Made by a program: the position numbers and the translations under genes
Source of the DNA: CADEDH01 sp039029735
GTDB lineage: Bacteria > Actinomycetota > Acidimicrobiia > Acidimicrobiales > SZUA-35
DNA: 64,000 nucleotides
Assembly (NCBI GenBank): GCA_039029735.1
Contig: JBCCFL010000002.1
Location: forward strand, 1 to 64,000
Direction of reading: 5' to 3'
Shown here: piece after piece, positions 42,223-51,444 of the stretch
How positions within the stretch are numbered: position 1 is the first letter of the stretch
Layout: each line of letters opens with the position of its first letter
The notes under the pieces: model-generated
Databases searched by the model: none
Seen by the model: only the letters and a program-made list of their open reading frames with translations
Told to the model about the DNA's origin: nothing

Positions 42223-43587
42223 CTACACGGCGCCGTAGGCGAGCATCGCGTCGGCCACCTTCAAGAACCCGGCGACGTTGGCGCCCCTGACGTAGTCGAC
42301 GTACCCGTCGGGCTGGCGGCCATGGGTCACGCACTGCTCGTGGATGCTGGCCATGATGTCGCCCAGCTTCGAGTCCACCTCGTCGCGGGTCCACGAGATC
42401 CGCAGGGCGTTCTGGCTCTGCTCCAGGCCCGACACAGCGACGCCGCCAGCGTTGGCCGCCTTGCCCGGGCCGAACAGCACCTTGGCGTCGAGGAAGGCGT
42501 CGACGCCGTCGAGTTCAGTTGGCATGTTCGCTCCCTCCGCCACCGCCCGAACGCCATTGGCCACCAGCGTGCGAGCGTCAGCCCCTGATAGTTCGTTCTG
42601 AGTGGCACAGGGCATTGCCAGGTCGCACGGCACGTTCCAGGGACGTTCGCCTTGGTGATAGGTGCCTCCGAACTGCTCGACGTACTCCGAGATCCGACCT
42701 CGGCGTACCTCCTTCAGTTCCTTCACCCATTCGAGCTTCTCGCCGCCGATGCCATCGGGGTCGTGGATGAACCCACCCGAGTCCGACAGGGTGAGCACCT
42801 TGGCGCCGAGCTGGTCGAGCTTCTCGGCGGCGTAGAGGGCCACATTGCCGGCGCCCGACACGACCGCCGTCTTGCCCGCGATCCCGTCGCCCGCCTGGGC
42901 GAGCATGTGCTGAAGGAAGTAGACCGCGCCATAGCCGGTGGCCTCGGTGCGCACGAGGCTGCCGCCGAACGCGAGGCCTTTCCCGGTGAGGATCCCGGTG
43001 AACCGGTTCTCCAACCGCTTGTACTGCCCGAACAGGTAGCTGATCTCGCGGGCGCCCACGCCGATGTCGCCGGCTGGCACGTCCACGTCTTCGCCGATGT
43101 GGCGGTGCAGCTCGGTCATGAGCGATTGGCAGAAGCGCATCACCTCGCGGTCGCTCTTGCCCTTCGGGTTGAAGTTCGAGCCACCCTTGGCCCCTCCCAT
43201 CGGCAGGGTCGTGAGGCTGTTCTTGAGGATCTGCTCAAACCCGAGGAACTTCAGGATGCTGAGGTTGACCGACGGGTGGAAGCGGAGGCCTCCCTTGTAC
43301 GGGCCGATCGAATTGTTGAACTGCACTCGCCACGCCCGGTTGGCTCTGATGGCGCCGGCGTCGTCTTCCCAGGTGACCCGGAAGATCACAACGCGATCGG
43401 GTTCGGTGAGCCGTTCGAGGATCTGGGCCTTGTCGTACTCGGGGCGCTCCAGCACCACCGGCACCAGCGTCTCCGCCACCTCCCGCACCGCCTGATGAAA
43501 CTCGGGTTCCCCCGGGTTGCGCTTGACCAGGCCGGCCATGAACCGGTCGAGGTGCTGCTGTGTTGCCGGGTCGTGCGAACGAGTCAC
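42223..43587 (-). CDS. gdhA: NADP-specific glutamate dehydrogenase
   Basis: 454 residues, the usual size of the hexameric bacterial enzyme. It interconverts 2-oxoglutarate plus ammonia and glutamate. Motifs include the substrate-site PMGGAKGGSNFNPKGKSD, PAGDIGVG, EATGYG and the cofactor fold VVSGAGNVALY. GTG 43587 is chosen because GGAGG precedes it and MTRSH then aligns with family N-termini. Confidence 0.95.
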   Translation of the reverse strand: MTRSHDPATQQHLDRFMAGLVKRNPGEPEFHQAVREVAETLVPVVLERPEYDKAQILERLTEPDRVVIFRVTWEDDAGAIRANRAWRVQFNNSIGPYKGGLRFHPSVNLSILKFLGFEQILKNSLTTLPMGGAKGGSNFNPKGKSDREVMRFCQSLMTELHRHIGEDVDVPAGDIGVGAREISYLFGQYKRLENRFTGILTGKGLAFGGSLVRTEATGYGAVYFLQHMLAQAGDGIAGKTAVVSGAGNVALYAAEKLDQLGAKVLTLSDSGGFIHDPDGIGGEKLEWVKELKEVRRGRISEYVEQFGGTYHQGERPWNVPCDLAMPCATQNELSGADARTLVANGVRAVAEGANMPTELDGVDAFLDAKVLFGPGKAANAGGVAVSGLEQSQNALRISWTRDEVDSKLGDIMASIHEQCVTHGRQPDGYVDYVRGANVAGFLKVADAMLAYGAV

Positions 43588-43740
43588 TGTGGGTCCTCCG
43601 GGGCGGCCGTTGACTCCTGAACGGTAGGGCAGCGCCATGCCCGAGGGCCGAGTCGGACGTGGTGTATCACCACCGTGTGCTGAGATCTCCTGTGGACGAC
43701 ACGTTGGAGTTCGATTCGGGCGGCGAGGGGAGCAGGAGCA

Positions 43741-44685
43741 ATGGCGGAGGATCCGACGGGAGCAACGATGGGCCGCGAGCGCGGCGGAAGTCTCATTGGT
43801 CGGTTGGGGCGCGCAGTCGGGGTCTGGATCGTGCTGGCGGTCGCCCTCATCTACATCGTGGTGGTCGTCGGGGAGGCCGCCGTCGCTGCGGTACGCAACT
43901 GGCGCGAAGTCCTGGCGTGGGTCGTTGGGCTCGGAGCGGTCGCAGTGGTTTGGGTCGTTGGCGCCCGGATCCCGTTGGTTCGCAGCGTTGCCTCCCGGGT
44001 CGCGGGATTTCTGACCGCCCTGGTCTTCGGGGCCTATGGCTTCGGGCTCGCGATGGTCGGAGCGTTCGTTCTCACGCGCTGGCTCGCAGACCAACGAATC
44101 TGGTTGATTGGCCCCGCCCTGGTGATCTGGGGGATCGGCCTGTCCACCATCATCGAGCCGTTGGCCGACGGGCGTAAGCGGCCGGCGATGACGCGATCAC
44201 TGTTCACAGGCCAGTTTCCGTTCCTCGTGACCGCTGGCCTCTTCTGCCTCTGGATCGTGCTGGTGTCGGCTGGCTTCTTCACAACGCTCGCCTGGCTGTT
44301 CGTCCGCAACGGCTGGGCGGCGTTCGACACCGCACCCGCCGAGATCGACCCTGTCTACGCATGGTTCCTGTGGCATGCGGTTTCCGCCCTCCCGATGATC
44401 GCCGACCCGGCCGCCATCGGATGGCCGGAACCCCTCGGCGGTGGCGACCGTGCGCTGGCCTGGATGGCCATCGTGCATGTCACCCTGGTGCTCTTCGTGG
44501 TCTTCCCGACCCTCGCTCACGCATGGAATCACCGTCCGACCAACGGTGCGTCGGCCGAGACCGGGGAGGACGCTGGTTCCGAGGTCGACCTAACCCCGTG
44601 GTGGCTGAGGATCTCGCGACATCGTGTCGGACGACTCGTCGACTGGCTCGGACGACGATTGGGGCGTGAGTCTTCGGCCCCCTGA
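43741..44685 (+). CDS. Polytopic membrane protein
   Basis: 314 residues, about six membrane helices. A conserved-looking stretch WFLWHAVSALPMIADPAAIGW lies between helices. The C-terminal tail is charged and carries PWWLRISRH. GGGGAGCAGGAG lies before the ATG. No family is recognised; the helix pattern does not reveal a transport function. Confidence 0.7.
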   Translation: MAEDPTGATMGRERGGSLIGRLGRAVGVWIVLAVALIYIVVVVGEAAVAAVRNWREVLAWVVGLGAVAVVWVVGARIPLVRSVASRVAGFLTALVFGAYGFGLAMVGAFVLTRWLADQRIWLIGPALVIWGIGLSTIIEPLADGRKRPAMTRSLFTGQFPFLVTAGLFCLWIVLVSAGFFTTLAWLFVRNGWAAFDTAPAEIDPVYAWFLWHAVSALPMIADPAAIGWPEPLGGGDRALAWMAIVHVTLVLFVVFPTLAHAWNHRPTNGASAETGEDAGSEVDLTPWWLRISRHRVGRLVDWLGRRLGRESSAP

Positions 44686-44735
44686 AACGCAGGATTCGTC
44701 AAGAGCGCCAAACGGCCGGCTGGTACGTTCACCTC

Positions 44736-45680
44736 GTGAGCACGACCCTTCGCGACCTCTTGCCAACTGTGGCGGCGATGGCTCGCGATCGTCACCGCGA
44801 GCTCTCCCTCGCCGAGGTGGGGGAGCGGGTTGCGCTCTCGCCCGAACACGCCCAGCGAACCTTCCGCCGCCTCGTCGGCGAAAGCCCCAAGCAGCTCCAG
44901 CTGCGCCTTCGCCTCGAACAGGCGGCGGTCAGCCTCGTGTCGACCGACGAGGCCGTGATCGACGTCGCCTTCGGCGTTGGCTTCGCGAGCCACGAGACGT
45001 TCACGCGGGCCTTCGTCCGCCACTTCGGCCACACCCCATCGGCGCACCGGCAGCTGGCTCGCTCGGGCACGAGCGTCAACTCAGATGGCGCGCCCCCCAT
45101 CACGACGGGTGCCGACCTCGCAGCCAGCATCGGCCCGTGCGTGCGGTTGTGCCGGGCCCCGCTGTCGAAACCCCCACCCCTTGAGAGGAAGCCGGCCATG
45201 GCCAACGCAGTCGAGATCAAGACCTTGCCCGAAACACCGTTCCTCTTCATGCGGCGACGGGTCGACCTCAACGAGGTCGCTGAGCAACTCGCCGAGATGC
45301 TGCCCGCAGTCTTCGGCTACGTGATGGAGGCCGGGCTGCCAATGGCGGGGCCGCCCGTCGTTCGCTACGCAGAGCAGAGTGCTGCGTTCGCCACGCTCGA
45401 AGCCGGTATTCCGCTGGCCGCCGCAGCCGAGGCGCCCACCGACCGCAGCGGTATCGAGGCCGGGGTGCTGCTTGGTGGGCCGGCGGCGGTCACAATCCAC
45501 CAAGGGCCCTACGACACGCTCGGCGAGGCCCACGCCGCCGTCGACCGTTGGATCGCCGCCAACGGCCATTCGGCCGCCGGTGCGCCATGGGAGGTGTACC
45601 TCACCGACCCCGGTGAGGTACCGGATCCCGCCGATTGGCAGACCGAAGTGATCTGGCCCGTCGCCGGTTTACCGAGTTAG
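44736..45680 (+). CDS. AraC-family regulator with GyrI-like effector domain
   Basis: 314 residues. The AraC HTH is at the N-terminus (~10-110): SLAEVGERVALSPEHAQRTFRRL and VIDVAFGVGFASHETFTRAFVRHFG (shown in parts). The C-terminal ~150 residues form a GyrI/SOUL-like small-molecule domain (HQGPYDTLGEAHAAVDRWI). This order is typical of Rob/BmrR-like multidrug regulators. Target genes are not clear. GTG start without a good ribosome site. Confidence 0.88.
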   Translation: MSTTLRDLLPTVAAMARDRHRELSLAEVGERVALSPEHAQRTFRRLVGESPKQLQLRLRLEQAAVSLVSTDEAVIDVAFGVGFASHETFTRAFVRHFGHTPSAHRQLARSGTSVNSDGAPPITTGADLAASIGPCVRLCRAPLSKPPPLERKPAMANAVEIKTLPETPFLFMRRRVDLNEVAEQLAEMLPAVFGYVMEAGLPMAGPPVVRYAEQSAAFATLEAGIPLAAAAEAPTDRSGIEAGVLLGGPAAVTIHQGPYDTLGEAHAAVDRWIAANGHSAAGAPWEVYLTDPGEVPDPADWQTEVIWPVAGLPS

Positions 45681-45700
45681 CGCAACGGCGTCGGCCGGGG

Positions 45701-46375
45701 TCAGGTCGCCGCCCGGATCTGGCTCACCACATCGGGGGCGGCGCTCATGCCGAGCCGTGAGGCGCCGGCGGCGACCATCGCCTCCACCTGGTCGAGGGTT
45801 CGGATGCCGCCCGATGCCTTGACGCCCACGTCGGCGCCGACGGCGCGTCGCATCAGCGCCACGGCGTCGACCGTCGCCCCGCCCGCCGCGTTGAACCCGG
45901 TGGAGGTCTTCACGAAGTCTGCGCCGGCGTCCACCGCCAACTGGCACGAGCGAGTGATCTGTGGGTCGGTGAGCAATGCCGTTTCGAGGATGACCTTGAG
46001 TATGACGTCGTCGCCAGCGGCTGCTCGTGCCCGATCGATGTAGTGGCTCACCTCGGTGGTGGCCTCGGCCTGCACGAGCCCGACCGGGATCACCATGTCG
46101 ATCTCCGCCGCCCCAGCAGTCACGGCGATCGTGACCTCGGTGGCCAGCGCCCTCGGATCCATGGCGCCCAACGGAAAGCCCACCACCGAACACGTCCGTA
46201 CCGGCGTGCCCGTGAGCAGCGCCACGACTCGGGGCACCCAGTACCCGTTCACACACACGGCGAACATGGCCAACTCAACCGCGTCGCGGCACAGTTGTTC
46301 GATCTGGTCGGCGGTCGCCTCGGGTTTCAGGAGCGTGTGGTCGACCATTGCTGTGAATTCGTCGATGTTCAGCAT
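45701..46375 (-). CDS. deoC: Deoxyribose-phosphate aldolase
   Basis: 224 residues. A class I aldolase cleaving 2-deoxyribose-5-phosphate to acetaldehyde and glyceraldehyde-3-phosphate. The Schiff-base lysine is in DFVKTSTGF, the second lysine in VGVKASGGIRT and the aspartate in LKPEAT/VDHTLLKPEAT. AGAGGTG precedes the ATG. It sits alone but co-oriented after the split decarboxylase. Confidence 0.93.
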   Translation of the reverse strand: MLNIDEFTAMVDHTLLKPEATADQIEQLCRDAVELAMFAVCVNGYWVPRVVALLTGTPVRTCSVVGFPLGAMDPRALATEVTIAVTAGAAEIDMVIPVGLVQAEATTEVSHYIDRARAAAGDDVILKVILETALLTDPQITRSCQLAVDAGADFVKTSTGFNAAGGATVDAVALMRRAVGADVGVKASGGIRTLDQVEAMVAAGASRLGMSAAPDVVSQIRAAT

Positions 46376-46453
46376 CGAGTGACACCTCTGCTGCTCGGGG
46401 TTTCGTGTGGACTGCTCCGGCCAGGCGCGGTCGAGGCCGGATGGACCACCACC

Positions 46454-47044
46454 TCAGTTCGGCTCGAACCCCAGGTGCGCCCGGACGCGGTTCTTGATGT
46501 GCACCGCGTCGCGAATGGGCAGTGATCGCGGGGGTTGGGCCGCCGAGATCTTCAGCACGTACAACCGGGGCCCATCGACGGGTGTACGTGCTCGCTCGAT
46601 GAGTGCGTCGAGCTCGTCAGAGGTGTGGGCCACCGCGGTGTCGGCGAACCCGGTGGCGGCGGCAACGGCCGCCAGGTCGATCCCCCGGCCGGTGTGGCTG
46701 GTTTGCATGCCGGTCTCGCCGTACCGCTCGTTGTCGAGCACATACACCTCAAGATTCACGGGGCGGGCCACAGCAATGGTCGCGAGTGACCCCATCGCCA
46801 TCAGCTGTTCGCCGTCGCCGGTGATCACCATCACCCGGCGCGTCGGCTGGGCCATCGCCAATCCGAGCCCGACGAGGGCGGCGCTGCCCATGGCGCCCCA
46901 GAGGTAATAGTTGCGATCGTCGTCGCCGGCGGCATGCACGTCGTAGCTCGGTGAACCGAGGCCGCTGACGATCAGGGCATCGCCACGGTGCCCCACGAGA
47001 CGGCTGACCGCCGAGCGCCGATCGAGCCGGTTGGTGCTCACCAC
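46454..47044 (-). CDS. TPP-dependent decarboxylase, C-terminal (beta) subunit, sulfopyruvate/phosphonopyruvate type
   Basis: 196 residues. It carries the TPP-binding motif, GDGEQLMAMGS then VYVLDNERYG (the GDG-x~25-N signature). The partner at 47038 has the other half, so the enzyme is split as in sulfopyruvate decarboxylase ComD/ComE. Starts at one of two GTGs (47044 or 47041), overlapping the upstream stop. The substrate could be sulfopyruvate, phosphonopyruvate or another 2-oxoacid. Confidence 0.78.
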   Translation of the reverse strand: MVSTNRLDRRSAVSRLVGHRGDALIVSGLGSPSYDVHAAGDDDRNYYLWGAMGSAALVGLGLAMAQPTRRVMVITGDGEQLMAMGSLATIAVARPVNLEVYVLDNERYGETGMQTSHTGRGIDLAAVAAATGFADTAVAHTSDELDALIERARTPVDGPRLYVLKISAAQPPRSLPIRDAVHIKNRVRAHLGFEPN

Positions 47045-47583
47045 GACTTCTCCCCCAGTACGCGCTGACCGATCAGCACTGCCACCTGCTGATCCGCATC
47101 GAAGGCCATCGCCGCTCCCTGCGTCACTGCTGGTGCGACGACCTCCGGTGCGTCAGCCCTCACGACCCGCACACCGATGGCCTCGAGTGAGGGAGCGGTT
47201 GCGTGGCTCATCGGCACCTGCCAGGGGTTGAACTCGCCCCACTCGCCTCGCATCGTCACCAGCATGAGAAGCGGCGAGCGCGTCTGCACCGGGAGCGACA
47301 GCGTGTTGATGCAGTTGCCGACGCCCGACGACTGCATCAACACCACAGAGCGCATTCCTCCGAGCCAGGCGCCGACGGCGACGGCGATGCCCTCTTCTTC
47401 GGTGGTGAGCACAGTTGTGGTGATCGTCGGGTCGTCGGTCGCCATGTCGATCAAGGCGGCATGTCCGGCGTCGGGCACGTAGCTCACGTGGCGCACGTCG
47501 GCCTTGGTCAGGCATTCGTGCACGGACTCTGGCCAGGTCACCGGCCGCGGGAGGTCACCACGCATCGCCCCGATGGTACGCAT
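47038..47583 (-). CDS. TPP-dependent decarboxylase, N-terminal (alpha) subunit
   Basis: 181 residues of the Pyr/TPP-binding domain. LTTEEEGIAVAVGAWLGG holds the conserved catalytic glutamate, followed by GVGNCINTLSLP. Its stop overlaps the beta-subunit start, so the two are coupled. ATG 47565 is an alternative start. It makes the active heteromer with the beta subunit. Confidence 0.78.
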   Translation of the reverse strand: MRTIGAMRGDLPRPVTWPESVHECLTKADVRHVSYVPDAGHAALIDMATDDPTITTTVLTTEEEGIAVAVGAWLGGMRSVVLMQSSGVGNCINTLSLPVQTRSPLLMLVTMRGEWGEFNPWQVPMSHATAPSLEAIGVRVVRADAPEVVAPAVTQGAAMAFDADQQVAVLIGQRVLGEKSW

Positions 47584-47634
47584 CGCCTCGTCGACGATCG
47601 AGGCGAGGGGCGCTCCGCTCGGTGCCCGGCCCAG

Positions 47635-48573
47635 TCAGGCCAGGTGGCGGAAGAAGACCGAGCTCTCCCAGCCCGGACGTTCGGCCGAGTGGGGGTGGTC
47701 GTAGAACACGACGGTCCAGTAGAGGTCCTCGCCTTCGCCGACGAGTGTGCGGTGCAGCGCAAGATCGCGATCGTTCTCGACCACCGGGATGTTCCAGAGG
47801 TAGAGGTAGGTGCGTGATGGGAACTCGAGCGGCCCGAACAGCGGGCCGATGAACGACCAGTCGGCGCTGATGTAGTCGGTGGCTGCGCTGTCGTTGACCA
47901 CTGCGATGTCGACGTGGGCTGACGGGATGGAGTCGGGCACGTCGAAGCCCTGTGCTGTTCTCAGGCTGAGGTTCACGCCGCACTCATAGCGGAAGCTGCG
48001 GTCGTACCACATGAGGTAGCCGGCCATGGGTGGAGTGGTGCCCGTCTTGCGCACGTACTCCTTCGACTCGGAGAAGGCGATCATCATCGCCCCCCGCGAG
48101 TACCCGTTGTTCAGGGCGGTCACCCAGTGGGCGAAGCCGGGGTCGTCGGGATCGCGTTCGAGCACGTTGTGGTAGACGAGCGTGACGAAGCCCTCGTTGG
48201 AGAGCGCACCGTAGAGATCCAGGAACTCGTCGGAGACGGCGAAGGAGTCCGACACCACTTCGAGGTTCGTGTTGTAGGCCGAGCCGTATGTGGCCAGCCA
48301 GTAGATCCAGCCGTCGTCGTCGGGCTCGCGGAGGAAGTAGGCCGTGTAGAGGCGGTAGAGCGAGTCGGTGATGTGGGTGCATGGGGTGAGGTAGGCCCCG
48401 CGGGTGATGTCGGCCTCCGGGGCATCACGTCGGATCAGACCGCGCTCGTCCACCTCCTCGATTGGCACGGCCGTCGGCTGTGACTGCGCAGCCGCAGGGG
48501 GAGCGAGCCCAAGCAGAACGACCAGCATGACCGCCAGCACCACGATGATCACCAGTGTCGAGAGTCGCCGCAT
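47635..48573 (-). CDS. Secreted protein with DUF4214 domain
   Basis: 312 residues from ATG 48573 (an upstream in-frame start at 48624 is less likely because the signal peptide starts at MRRLSTLVIIVV). A signal peptide or anchor ends PPAAAQ. Two DUF4214-like helical repeats follow: LYRLYTAYFLREPDDDGWIYW and LVYHNVLERDPDDPGFAHWV. These occur in secreted and S-layer-like proteins. The C-terminal ~100 residues are beta-rich with WSFIGPLFGP. Function unknown. Confidence 0.75.
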   Translation of the reverse strand: MRRLSTLVIIVVLAVMLVVLLGLAPPAAAQSQPTAVPIEEVDERGLIRRDAPEADITRGAYLTPCTHITDSLYRLYTAYFLREPDDDGWIYWLATYGSAYNTNLEVVSDSFAVSDEFLDLYGALSNEGFVTLVYHNVLERDPDDPGFAHWVTALNNGYSRGAMMIAFSESKEYVRKTGTTPPMAGYLMWYDRSFRYECGVNLSLRTAQGFDVPDSIPSAHVDIAVVNDSAATDYISADWSFIGPLFGPLEFPSRTYLYLWNIPVVENDRDLALHRTLVGEGEDLYWTVVFYDHPHSAERPGWESSVFFRHLA

Positions 48574-48763
48574 GCAGCCGCAGAGTACGGAGCGGTCTCC
48601 GGGCACGACAGGGCGAACACCCACCCGTCAGCTCAGTCGTTCGGGTCATCGGCGTGTGGGTCGAATCACCCGACCGGCGTGCGCCGACACGCGAATGGGC
48701 TGCAGCCTCGCCGCTCGCTTTGATTGTCAACTAGTGTCGACCGAAACGGAGGGATTGGGGCGT

Positions 48764-50965
48764 ATGAGGGGCGTCGAATCGGGTGTGAGGCGGCTGGCGA
48801 TGATCGCCGGTGCGCTGCTGTGTGCACTGTCGGCAATCGCGGCGACGAACGACTCCGGCTCTACCCCCGAGCCGACGGTCGACATCTACTGGACCTGGGA
48901 CTACGACCCGTTGGCGCACTCGTCACCAGCCATGGAGATCTTCATCCGGGGGGCCACGGCCTGTCAGCTTCCTGCTGGCAGCGTTGGCCCCGACGACACG
49001 AGCCGGGGCGTTCGAGTGGCGTTCGGCGGGCGCACGATCTACGAGACCGGGGTTCCCCATGTCTTGGCCGAATTCGATGGATTCGAGATCACCGCATACA
49101 GCTCTTACTTTGCGCCTGATGCCTTCTGGATCGTCAGCATCCTCCCGTGGGCCGAAGATCTGGGAGCGGAGCTCGAGCTGGGGTCGAGCACGACGCTCGT
49201 AGTGGAGTGTCAGTCGCCGGCCGACGAGTGGGTCACGGTCGTCGACCAGACGATTGCCATTCCGACCCTCGACGACGTCTCGCCGTTCCGGGTGGGTTTG
49301 TCGGAAAACGAGGTGTTCGTCTTCTACGGCGACTTCGACTTCGCGGGCACGGCACCGCCGGTCGAGGTGGCAGTCGACGGAACAGCGGTTCCGGTCGCCG
49401 TTGCCCCCGACTTCGATCTGGGGTGGCGCGGCGCGCCTCCCCAGGCACTGGCGGCTGGCCTTCATGACGTGGCCATCACATCTGGCGGGCGGGAGTACCG
49501 GGTGGCTGCGTCGGTTGGGTACACCGATGAGCCGACGGCCGTGGTGGTGACCACCACGACGAGCACCACCACGACGGTGCCGCCGACCACGCAGCCCGAC
49601 ACCACTGAGGCGGCAGCCGGGCCCACAACCACCTCGGGCGGGGTGACGCCACGCACCACGTCGGCGCTTTCCGACCAAGAGGTGGCGCAGGTGCCGCTCA
49701 TCCCGTTGGGACCGTCGACCACCGGTGGACTGAGGCCCATCTCCGAGGTTCGCCTGGATCTCGGGGTGGCGGCCGAGTCGATGCTCTACGCCGGTCTGGT
49801 GATGTTGTTCATCGGGTTCCAGTCCGATCTCGTGAACAAGACGATCGAGGCGAACCGTGATCGCTTCGCCGTGCCAGCTCTCGCCCGTAGCTCGGGGTGG
49901 CCATTGCCGTGGGCTGGCCTCGGCAGTGGCGGTGGGTCACCGCGCCCGGGCTCGCCCATCACCGCAACTGTGCGATGGCTCCGAACTGCAGCCCACAGGC
50001 TCCGACGGTTCCGGAGCGCCGCCACGCTGGTGGTGGTCTCGTTCCTGCTGGCGCTCGGTGCGGTTGCCTCCACCTCCGACACCGACGCGCTCGGCGCTCG
50101 CCTCGTCGGCACGGCAGTGGCCATCCTCATCGTGGCCACGACCTACGCCGTGACCGTGGAACTGGTCGATCGGCGCCACGTCGTCGGGCGAGCTGTATTC
50201 AGGCTGATCCCATGGACGATCATCCCGGCCGTGATCCTGGTAGTTGCCTCCCGCAGCTTCGGGTGGATGCCGCCCTATCTGTATGGGCTCGTCGCAGGCT
50301 TCATCGCCTCCGACGCGCTCGCCGGCGAACGAGCTGAGATCGACGCCCGGCGAAGCGCAAGCGCCGTCGTGGCCGGTGGGTTGGCGTTGCTCGGCCTGGC
50401 GGCGGTCGCCGTGATCGGGTTCAGCTTCCTCCCGGCGGACGGCAGCGGCTCCATCGATGCGGTTGTTCGCACGGTGGCCGAAACGATCTATCTCACTGCG
50501 CTCCTGGGTGTGTTGTTCGGGCTCATGCCGCTGAGCTTCATGGACGGACATCGCATCTGGCGCTGGAGTCGGCTCGCCTGGATCGGGTTGTACGGCGTGA
50601 CCGTGGCCGTCTTCGTCTACACCGTGGTATTGCAGCACCGTGTGCTGACCGACAACGCAGTGGCCCGAGCCGAACCGTCAGGAGCGAGGCTCGAAGCGGC
50701 ACTTCTCTTCGTGGTGTTCGCGATCGGCTCGTTCGGATTCTGGGCCTACTTCCGTTGGTGGCCACAGACGCCGCGCCGCGCCGCGGCCTCGGGCGCCCGG
50801 GTCATCGAGGGCGACGTCGCAGCTCGCACCCCGAACCGGCGATCACCACTGCGCACCGGTCGCCGCCGAGCGCAGCCGATGCACGTCCGCCGTCACCTGC
50901 CGCAGCGGCGGCGGCCGCATCGGGCCCGCCCCCAACGCCGCCGTCCGACGCAGGCCCGCCGCTGA
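48764..50965 (+). CDS. Large secreted/membrane protein with Thr-rich linker and many C-terminal helices
   Basis: 733 residues from ATG 48764 (GGAGGG upstream). A signal peptide (ending AIAA) is followed by two beta domains (~30-260), a TTTTSTTTTVPPTT linker, and then about ten membrane helices (~340-670). The final ~60 residues are Arg-rich and look unnatural. Another frame there is Pro/Ala-rich and typical of linkers, so a frameshift near 50825 is possible. Function unknown. Confidence 0.7.
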   Translation: MRGVESGVRRLAMIAGALLCALSAIAATNDSGSTPEPTVDIYWTWDYDPLAHSSPAMEIFIRGATACQLPAGSVGPDDTSRGVRVAFGGRTIYETGVPHVLAEFDGFEITAYSSYFAPDAFWIVSILPWAEDLGAELELGSSTTLVVECQSPADEWVTVVDQTIAIPTLDDVSPFRVGLSENEVFVFYGDFDFAGTAPPVEVAVDGTAVPVAVAPDFDLGWRGAPPQALAAGLHDVAITSGGREYRVAASVGYTDEPTAVVVTTTTSTTTTVPPTTQPDTTEAAAGPTTTSGGVTPRTTSALSDQEVAQVPLIPLGPSTTGGLRPISEVRLDLGVAAESMLYAGLVMLFIGFQSDLVNKTIEANRDRFAVPALARSSGWPLPWAGLGSGGGSPRPGSPITATVRWLRTAAHRLRRFRSAATLVVVSFLLALGAVASTSDTDALGARLVGTAVAILIVATTYAVTVELVDRRHVVGRAVFRLIPWTIIPAVILVVASRSFGWMPPYLYGLVAGFIASDALAGERAEIDARRSASAVVAGGLALLGLAAVAVIGFSFLPADGSGSIDAVVRTVAETIYLTALLGVLFGLMPLSFMDGHRIWRWSRLAWIGLYGVTVAVFVYTVVLQHRVLTDNAVARAEPSGARLEAALLFVVFAIGSFGFWAYFRWWPQTPRRAAASGARVIEGDVAARTPNRRSPLRTGRRRAQPMHVRRHLPQRRRPHRARPQRRRPTQARR

Positions 50966-51063
50966 TCCTGCCGACCCGGAGACCTCGGGCCAGGCTGGAC
51001 CGACGCTCGACCGGCGCAGGCGGGCACCGCTAGCGTGCGGGCAGCGAGACAGAAAGGCGTGGC

Positions 51064-51435
51064 GTGGAGCTTCCTTCACTCGGCACGGCAGTTTGGGCAG
51101 GACTGGTGGTGCTCGTCCTGGCGATGCTCATCGTGGTCGGTGGCCTCTTCTGGCGCCTCTGGAAGGCGTATCGGCTCGTGGCCGATGACGACATGCCGCG
51201 CATGGCGAAAGTCGTGTTCGTACTGGCGACCATCTACACGCTGTCGCCGATCGACGTGTTGCCCGATCCGATCCTGTTCGACGACATCGGCGTGCTCGTG
51301 CTGTCGATTGGCTACCTCTACAAGCAAGCTCAGGATCTCGGCCTGCTTCCCGACGCTGACGACAACGGCGACAACGGCGATGACGAGGGCGGCGACCGTG
51401 GTGCCGAGCACCTCACCAGCGGCGAGGCGGACTAG
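51064..51435 (+). CDS. DUF1232 (YkvA-like) membrane protein
   Basis: 123 residues. One N-terminal helix (~10-30), then the DUF1232 motif YTLSPIDVLPDPILFDDIG, and a second hydrophobic segment. The tail is Asp/Gly/Asn-rich. GTG start with GAAAGG upstream. The family is of unknown function and is common in membrane stress loci. Confidence 0.85.
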   Translation: MELPSLGTAVWAGLVVLVLAMLIVVGGLFWRLWKAYRLVADDDMPRMAKVVFVLATIYTLSPIDVLPDPILFDDIGVLVLSIGYLYKQAQDLGLLPDADDNGDNGDDEGGDRGAEHLTSGEAD

Positions 51436-51444
51436 GCCAGCCCG

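Noticed and set aside
42592..43620. Long plus-strand frame opposite glutamate dehydrogenase
   Set aside because: It is the shadow of the GC-biased gdhA gene; it has no domain of its own.
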